Positions 56,660 to 64,000 of a stretch of DNA of 64,000 nt are shown here, piece by piece. The notes under the pieces are model-generated. The model did no database searches. It worked only from the letters and a program-made list of their open reading frames with translations, and was not told the origin of the DNA. The translations under genes and the position numbers were made by a program. Each line of letters starts with the position of its first letter. Positions within the stretch are counted from its first letter, which is position 1. Origin of the DNA: Zingiber officinale. Taxonomy: Eukaryota > Streptophyta > Magnoliopsida > Zingiberales > Zingiberaceae. Location of the stretch: positions 31,270,368 to 31,334,367 of the forward strand of contig NC_055994.1 of the NCBI RefSeq assembly GCF_018446385.1, read 5' to 3'.

Positions 56660-58150
56660 TGTAGAGAGCTAGAGGAGGTGAATAGCTTCGTTTGCTCCTT
56701 TAAAGATAATTTGTAGTGGAAAACTTGAGGCAATTCTAACCCTTCATTTTACTTGGTATCCATCTCCTTGAGAACTAATCCAAGAGTCTGGCTTTCACGA
56801 TCTCATCCACTATGAAATCTATCTGTCTTGGAAATTTTTTAGAGGTGGAGAAACCTCATACAATCTTGAACACAAGAAATACAATAAGAAATGAAAACAA
56901 ATATAATGAATACACAACTTTACATGAATCTTGCGTTGAGCACTTTCTTATTGTTTGGAATTGCCTCTTGTTTGGTTGGAAATGCAGTAGCACTTGTTCC
57001 TCAACTCCCAAGAACTGGCATGTGAAAATTTGCACGAACTCCCCTTTATATGAATTCTCCTCGAGCTGATTTCGATCTCCTAATCGATTAGCTTTTCTTC
57101 ATAATTGATTGTCACATCATAATTCAATAGTTCAACTTACAGAACGACTCTTTTTCAAATTCTTAATCAATTGGCGAGTTATACCAATTGATTATCTAGC
57201 CTTTAATTGATTTTCCAATTGATTTCATAACGTTCTGTGCTCTCGCGAACAAGGCCCCAATCGATGACCTTAGGGTAATCAAGTTATCAATTGATTCAAG
57301 CAATCAGCCTAATCGATTAGAATAGGTCAATCAATTAGCCTAATCTTTTAATACTACCTAATCAATTGAGCTAATCGACCAAGCAACTTTCTATGTTGTC
57401 GCAAAACATAGTCAATCGATTACCCAAATCGATTGGTGAAGCTTGAATCAATTGCCCCAATCAATTCTAAGCTTTTGCTCTCATGAAAACCTCTCTCAAT
57501 CATTACCCTAATCAATTGCCTTGGGCCAATTGATTACTCTAATCGATTACTTAACCCTAAATGTTGAACCCAAGTTTAGAGTTCCTTTTCCTAACCTAAA
57601 AGTCATTCGTGACTCATTGGGGCTTTCCGTTGCTTAGCATCTAATCACCTTTGACTTGTCAGGGCTTCTTTACCAAATATCCAGTCAATTTTTGGCCCAC
57701 TTGGACTTTTCATCTCATGCCAAGTGTCTGATCCTTCATGACTCACTTGGATTTATCGTTTCGTGCCAAATGTTTGGTCCTCCGTGACCCACTTGGATTT
57801 TTTTCTTACCAAGCCCTGCTAGGATTTTCAATTGTCTAATCTCTAATTAGGTCTTCTACTGCTTAGCCCCACTAGGACTTCCATTGCTAGTTCCCAACTA
57901 GGTCTTCTACTGCCTAGTTTCCAACTAGGTCTTTACTGCTTAATCTTGCTAGGACTTTTCATTGCCTAACCTCGAGTTAGGAATTCCCGTTGCCTAATCT
58001 TCAGTTAAAACTTTCTCAAACAACTATCTGATCCTCCCTTAACTTAGTTAACTTCTCTCACACATATTGTCAAACATCAAAACTCAAGCTTGAGTCAACT
58101 CAAGTTTAGTTAAACTAGTCAAACTTGACCTGAGGATGATTGTACCAATA
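56660..58150 (-). repeat. LTR (family with AATCGATT palindromes), minus orientation
   Basis: In plus sense TGTAGAGAGCTAGAGGAGG...TGTACCAATA. It is related to 58880-62705 (shared TTACTTGGTATCCATCTC and GAGGTGGAGAA-CCTC). An AATCGATT array lies about 57070-57560. AAGTCC-type hairpin units (in minus sense CCTAGTTGGAAACTAGG and similar) lie about 57650-58020. No matching target duplication was found. Confidence 0.6.
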
Positions 58151-58478
58151 ATATTATCTTGTAAAAGTGGTACCAATAGATAGCTTAGGTCAAGGGCTTT
58201 CCAAATATATGGTCAATTTCAGCTTTTTGATGATAAACGGTAATGAATCATTTGGTCAAAATGGCGGTGAGATATAATATTATTCGGACCCCCCTCCCCC
58301 CGGTACCCACTTGACTATGCCTTGAGTGGAGGGTTAAGAAGTGGTAGGAGGGAGTCAGTACTATTTCATGCACATTTTGGGCAAAAGAATATACTCAAAA
58401 GAAGGCTCATTAGCTAGTTTGAATGAAGAGCCAGTTGGAGAAAAGTATTTGTTGGATTGACTGGGCAAAGCTAACTTG
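58151..58478. other. Unassigned spacer
   Basis: No gene. It contains CCCCCCTCCCCCC near 58290. It follows the stop of the antisense-type fragment. Confidence 0.35.
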
Positions 58479-58879
58479 CTAGAACCCTCTCTTTTTCTTT
58501 GTGAAAGAAATTTTGCCAAGGTAGCTTGCATTATGTCTTCTGTAGAAAAGAAAAGTACTGTATGTTAGGAGCAAGAAAGTAATAAAAATGATAGTCAGTA
58601 AAGTAGGGTTATAGGTTGAAGAATTTAAAGGAGGAAATCTCAAAATGGGACAAAACTTGATCATCCAGGAAAGTAGAGATGTTATGTCTCTTGTCTTGAA
58701 GAGTTGTATGGTAGAGGTAAAAAAACATTGAGTTCGAGCATTCTTCGTGTTAGGAAGAAGGGGAAACTCTGTCACCCAATTGGAAGAAAAGGGAAGAGAT
58801 GTGTGCAGCCGGGTAAAGAAGAATTTTTTCCAGCCCTTATCAGATGAGGGCATGCCCATTATGAATTGACAGTTAGGAT

Positions 58880-61800
58880 TGTTAGGACTCGTGCAAGCTA
58901 GAGTGGATGAATAGCTCCAATCATTTTATCTTGATTATGGTTTCGTTGTTTGAATGCACAGTGGAATATTTAAATTAAACTTGACGCCACATGCACAACA
59001 CCTTATTTTTACTTGGTATCCATCTCTTAAGGTGACTAATCCAAGGCCTAGTCCTAGCGATCTACCTCTATTAAAGTTTCTCCTTCTTAGAAATCTTTCG
59101 GAGGTGGAGAAGCCTCTTACAATAGATTTCACAACAATATAAGATATAAAAGCAAATACTAGAATGTAAACAACTTTATAAGAATCTCGCTTTTGATCGT
59201 TGTTGATTTCTTGAGATCTCATATTGGTTTGGAAATGAAAAAAAAACACTTCATCCTCAAGCCTCCAAGAACTAACTATGAAAATATCCTTAAAATCCCT
59301 CTTTTAAAGTCTTTATCTCAGGGTTGATTTTCGTCTATCAACCGACTGATCTTACCCATTAGTCGATTAATATGGTCTCTACACTGTCCCTCCCTATAAA
59401 CGACTTTAAATCTTCTAAAATCTATCTGATTTTATGATTATTTTATTGGGGAATGTCCGATATGGTGTGTGCTAAAATAATTTTTATAAACATGCGTAGT
59501 GGAAATAAAAACATAATAATTCTTAATTATTACATCATACACACCACACACATGCAAGGATACAACACGGCTAGACATGATCACATAATTAAACTTTTAC
59601 GGAAAGTAAATTTATGCTAGGCGTACCTGACGATTCATGAACGAACCTTATAGATAGCATTTTCTAGCCTCATAAGGCAAGCCTCCTTCGGAATCAACGA
59701 GCAAGTGATTGATTGATGAGGAGTGGAATTGGAATCAACCAAGCGACACTCAAAAGCCTCACCTCTAGTCGTATCCACGTCGAGTTGTCGTTGAGAACGC
59801 TTCATGAAGTCACGAGTCATTCGTCTCCGATCAGTACTAGCCAAACGTGAAGACGAAGCAATCTAAGAGAACTCCCATGACATGATTTGGAGAGCGGCGC
59901 GATATCGAAATCATTGATGCTAAATTCGTCAACACCTAAATCGTCGGCATTGAATTTATTAGCACCGAATTAGTTGGCACTGAATTCAGTGGTTGGAGAT
60001 GGCCAACGGTAACTCTTGGGCAGCAAGATCTTGGGAGGCGACTAGAGAGAGGGAGAAATGGATGAGAAGAAGCCCTAATCAAATTAGAATTTTCTCTCAA
60101 AAATAAAATCTCTATCCTTTTTTCCTCATAAGGGTATTTATATACTTCTACATGACTTGGGGAGCAAGTCGTCTCCCAAATCCACTAAGCAAAGTCAACC
60201 TAATCAATTACTATTAAGATTAAGTTTGGTTCAAAACCAAACCACTTGGTTCATAATTAAACTAAACTCTTTTGATTTATTATTAAACCAAGTTGTTTCA
60301 TAACTAAACCAAATTCTTTTTGGTTTATTATCAAACCATAATGAATCTATATCTCTTACAATAGTCATGGCTTATCCACACTTCTTTTTTGACAAATATC
60401 TTTCCATATTTGTCTTTTCAATTTGGTCTAACCAAATTCTATCTCTCTCTTGATTTGAGAATCCAATTTTCAAAATCGTTTTAAGTTTCTAAGATAAACT
60501 CGTAGTGTGTGTGACCTTATAGGTTCCCAATTATGTTGACCCATAATTAACAATTAATTATGGAACAATCATGAGTGACACTTAGTGGCACATCATGATC
60601 CCCAATTGATAGGAAAATCACAGTTGATTCTAGAACCACTTCTGAACCCTTTAGCCGTTACAATGAGTCATGTCTCGTTCCTTTCTCTTGTTTTATACTC
60701 ACTTAGTTGAGAATATGGTCTATGTGTCAGTCCCCACTAGGTTAATTATGTCACACCTAGCCCAAGTAATACTTCCTTGTCCTACAGATTCAAATTACTC
60801 GTACATGTGTCTAAGAGTCTCGTACTCTTGACATCCGATGCTTTGGCCAAAGACTTTAAGTAATCATCTTGACAAGTGACCATAGGATATATATCTCATT
60901 TTACAAGGAGTGGTGAATCCTTTGTTAACTATTCAAATACCTTCGGGCACTTCGACTTACATCCAATCATCCCGGGTCTACACCTCCATGGAGATGTTTG
61001 CTCAAGATGTCAAAGTATAAGTTTCCATGATCAAGGTAACTTGAATATCTCATGTCAAAGGAAACTTACACTCAAGCTACAATGAGATCTTCATTGGCAT
61101 ATCTATATATGTAGAGAACCATATGAAGTCTTATAACATGTCACTCTAATGAACTAGTTATCATAACTAGCATCTATGTTTAACTCTAGGCATCTTGGTG
61201 TCTCCAGCCAGTGAGAAACAATTGCTTGGTTAGACCAAGGAGTATAACCCGTACTAATCTCACAGAATCAATGATGTCCAAACTCATAAATTCAACAACT
61301 AGGGATTATTTCAATATATTTATAATTACACATATAAAGATACTCACTAGTTGTAATCCAATAACAAATTCCCTCATATTATGAATCGTTTTACGGATAT
61401 TCAATAAATAAGTTTAAGATCTAATCATATACATATAAAATGTGCACTCAAATAGTAAATATTTATTTATCCAATAAATAGTACATACTATAAAGTGATT
61501 GTCTTAGGACACCTCTCAAACATAACATATTTAAGCATTAGTCGGCGGATTCATCCGATCAATTGACTAATAGCAATCAGCTGAATCTCGCAATCGAATC
61601 AACCTGCTTTTGTTCAACGCTTGATCGACATCAGTCAATTGATATCAACCATCAGTCGGTTGATATCAACCATTAGTCAATTGATGTTATTAGTCGAGTC
61701 GAACGGTCGAATTGACTTACTTTTGTTCTATTTTTAAAGTCATCAGTTGACTAATATTAACCATTAGTCGATTAATATCATCAATCGAGTCGAATAGTTG

Positions 61801-62705
61801 AATTCTAATGCTTTTGTTCTATTTTTTAATCGATCAATTAATTGATCGAACATATCAATCGACTATTACTATAGCAAAACACTATTTATAATTATTGTAG
61901 CAGTGCTTAGCAACATTGTAGTAGTACTATAGCAGTTGCATTTTTTATTTTTCAGGATTTTGCATCTAATTCCAATAATACTCCTGTTTCAGCCTTATTA
62001 AAGTTGAATTCTTATTTTGTCTAGTATCTAGTTAACCTCAACCTATCGGGACTTCCTTTACTCGACATCTAGTCAACTTTGACCTACTGAGACTTTTTTT
62101 TATCTAATATTTGATCAATCTTGACCTGTCGGGACTTCCTCGTTGCCTAACATCGGGTCAATCTTGACATGTCGGGACATGCTCATTGCCTAACATCCGG
62201 TCAACTTTGACCTGTCGAGACATCTTCATTATCTAGCATCCGGTTAACCTTGACCTGTCGGGACTTCCTTGTTGCCTAACGTCCGATCAATCTTGCTATA
62301 TTGGAATTTCCTTATTGTCTAACATTTGATCAACTTTGATCTGCCAGGACTTCACGCCTCACTCCAACTCCATGTTAGAGTTTCAACTACCAAATGTCTG
62401 GTTAACCGTGACTCATATGGACTTTCTTTTTATGTCAACTCTATGTTGAACTTTTGATCAATAAGTGTCTAGTCAATCGTGACCTAGTTAGACTTTCCAT
62501 TTTGTTAAGTATCCAATCAACTTTAACCTACTTGACTCTTCCTCAATAAATTAATATATTGATTGACTATTAAGTATTCAATCAATCTTGACCTATTTGA
62601 CGTCTCGACCAACTAACATATTAATCAAACATTGAAACTCGAACTCGTGTTAACTAGAGATTGGTAAACTTGGTCAACCTTGATTAGGAGTCAATTGCAC
62701 CAATA
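58880..62705 (-). repeat. Solo LTR split by a nested solo LTR
   Basis: In plus sense it starts TGTTAGGACTCG (58880) and ends GCACCAATA (62705). Flanks AGGAT and GGGAC differ by two transitions, consistent with an aged duplication. The outer pieces are 58880-59438 and 61533-62705. Palindromes of the GTCGATTAAT type are at 61540-61860, followed towards the end by AAGTCC-style units in minus sense. Confidence 0.65.
59444..61527 (-). repeat. Nested solo LTR, 2084 bp, TSD TATTT
   Basis: It is homologous, inverted, to the LTR at 24134-25975 (shared CTCACTAGCTAGAGAC-like, CACTTCGACTTA-like and AATCATCATATG-like words). Perfect duplication TATTT (59439-59443, 61528-61532). The terminal TG is mutated at its right-hand end in its own sense (TATTGGGG in plus). 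Confidence 0.85.
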
Positions 62706-62850
62706 GGGACGAGATATCAAATAAAAGACTCCCGACTCTACCATTTTTAGTTAGTAGATGCGGATGATAACGGGAGCCTAAGATATTTGAAAATAATGAA
62801 CTAACTAACGAAGAAGGTGACTGATATAGGTTATGATAGATAGGTCTGGC

Positions 62851-63131
62851 GAGTGAAGGAGGCGTCTAGGTTGAGAAAGATAGGAAAGGTATATAGCCGG
62901 TCGAATGCAGGCCGAGTGAGCGTCCACGTGCTCATATACGCTCGGTCGGGCAAAACCCGCCCGAGCATAAAGGTATTTAACCTTATATATGGTTCTCAAC
63001 ATATTACCGACCGATCGTAAGGCGAGCGAGTGCCCACGTGCTCATATATGCTCGACCGGGTAAAACCCGCCTGAGCATCACGGTATTTAGCCTTATATAT
63101 ATGTAACTCTCAGCATATTACTGGTCGACCG
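62851..63131. repeat. Two tandem copies of a unit of about 120 bp
   Basis: GTGCTCATATACGCTCG at 62928 and GTGCTCATATATGCTCG at 63038 lead matching sequence (GGGCAAAACCCGCC, then GAGCAT, then GGTATTTA-CCTTATATAT, then CAT ATTAC). The period is about 110-120 bp. Each copy has CGGTCGGG...CCCGCCCG style inverted parts. Confidence 0.75.
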
Positions 63132-64000
63132 TGTTGGAGGATCGGTGGCCGGCTTGAAGGGGGGTTGGATAGACGACACCCCCAAATCGTTAGCTTCCTA
63201 CACTATTGTTAGCTTGCGCAGCGGAAATACAAATACTAAAGCAATGAATACGAAAGCTAAAGAAAGAAAAGAACTAGCAAACCAATACACGTTCGTTTAA
63301 CGTGGTTCGGAGATGATGCTCCTACTCCACGGCTGTCCGTAAGGTGGACGATCCCGATCCTTCGGTGGATTAGCCCCCGGAAACTCCGGCTATCTCAAGT
63401 CGCTCCTTGTGGGTGGAGAAACCTCACCACAACACACCAAGACCTCTTGGATTCCACAAACACTTGAGCACTTGTAGACTACTAATTAGACCTTAACCAA
63501 GTCTAATTTCGTCGCCTTGGCCGGCCATCTCAAGTTCCTTCTTATAGAGCTTGGGGAAATCAGCCTTGCTGATTTGCCCGTTACCAGTCGACTGGTCCAT
63601 GCACCAGTCGACTGGTGCCAGCCCAACGGCTTATCAGTCGACTGGTCCCATGACCAGTCGACTGATCCCAGCCATTTCGGGCACAGAATGCTTCTGTGCT
63701 CACCACCAGTCGACTGATCCCAGTACCAGTCGACTGATCCCAGTACCAGTCGACTGGCATAACCCTAAACTTAGGGTTTCCCATCCCGAGTACATTTCAC
63801 TCGCACTCGGACCCTCACGACTCTCTTGACTCTTCTTTGCAGCCTTGACCTCTTGCCTTCAAGCCTACTTCCTTTGGCTCTCGTCCCTCGGATGCATCCA
63901 AGCCCGCGGCTTGTCTCCAATGCCATCCTTCGCGTATGCCTCAAAGTCGCTTCCCTCGGCCCTAGTCCTTGCTGCCTTGTCCACGATCCCTCAGATGTAT
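63132..64000 (-). repeat. Partial Copia-type LTR running off the right edge
   Basis: In plus sense TGTTGGAGGATCGGTGGCC, with the TTGAAGGGGGGTTGGATAG and GCGCAGCGGAAA words shared by the other LTRs. ACCAGTCGACTGGT palindromes recur at about 63580-63760. TTATAGAGC near 63542 is the likely TATA region. The hairpin array, if present, lies beyond 64000. Confidence 0.7.

Larger units (their letters stand above)
58479..62850 (-). pseudogene. Third antisense-type (PF04195-like) fragment, split by a solo LTR
   Basis: On the minus strand KMVESGVFYLISRP (about 62740-62706) joins across the solo LTR to NCQFIMGMPSSDKGWKKFFF (58879-58810) and TSLPFSSNWVTEFPLLPNTK. The piece MPSSDKGWKKFFF matches MPSSLKAWKSLFFF of gene B, and SGVFYLISR matches PGVFLFHSR. 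So another copy of this gene family existed here, outside the gypsy element described above. The reading is lost on both sides. Confidence 0.6.

Noticed and set aside
61916..61930. GTAGTAGTAC as the missing right end of the CACTA element
   Set aside because: It lacks the full TTTGTAGTAGTG terminus and sits inside a solo LTR.
63581..63784. Frames with repeated QSTG/SRL motifs near the right edge
   Set aside because: They are translations of the CAGTCGACTG palindrome array in the LTR.

Overview
This is plant nuclear DNA. Two things point to a monocot: a GC-rich first exon on an otherwise AT-rich gene, and dense nesting of LTR retrotransposons. Zingiberales is my impression from the LTR sequences, not something I can show. 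Only two host genes are visible, both on the minus strand at the left. At 2775-7923 lies a complete 12-exon gene for the chloroplast Hsp100 chaperone ClpD/ERD1. At 954-1244 is the first exon of an unidentified, probably plastid-targeted gene that runs off towards position 1. All ClpD splice phases close exactly, giving 936 codons plus a stop.

From 8883 on, nearly everything is mobile DNA. Element 1 (8883-18057) is a non-autonomous Copia-type LTR element: LTR, tRNA-Met primer site, gag, a conserved non-coding block, about 1.9 kb of AT-only tandem repeat, a second ORF with its own GGCGCC-rich TATA promoter and a 78-nt intron, then polypurine tract and LTR. It has no pol. Next come SINE-like units (18160-19160), a decayed MULE transposase (about 19640-22930) and Copia fragments (22940-24133).

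The right 40 kb is a nest. A Copia element with an LTR at 24134-25975 has its gag resumed at 53260-55283. A 25.8-kb Ty3/gypsy (Tat-type) element (26378-52214, target duplication ATTTT) lies inside it. The gypsy element carries decayed gag-pol on the plus strand and two paralogous antisense genes of the putative gypsy-type transposon family. The second antisense gene is broken by Element 2 (39064-46046, duplication TTAGC, a relative of Element 1) and by a solo LTR (47447-48777, duplication AATTG). The outer Copia gag is also broken by a solo LTR (53330-54436, duplication GACTG) and by the end of a CACTA transposon (55284). At 58480-63000 a further antisense-gene fragment is split by a solo LTR, which itself holds another solo LTR (59444-61527, duplication TATTT). 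A last LTR runs off the right edge.

The most unusual signal is structural. Several unrelated LTR families share one layout: TGTTGG start; a tandem array of AAGTCC-led units whose variable arms stay complementary (covarying hairpins); then an array of family-specific palindromes with a central CG (GGCGCC, GTCGAC, ATCGAT); then a TATA box. In Element 1 the palindrome-plus-TATA module is present a second time inside the element, in front of the spliced second ORF.
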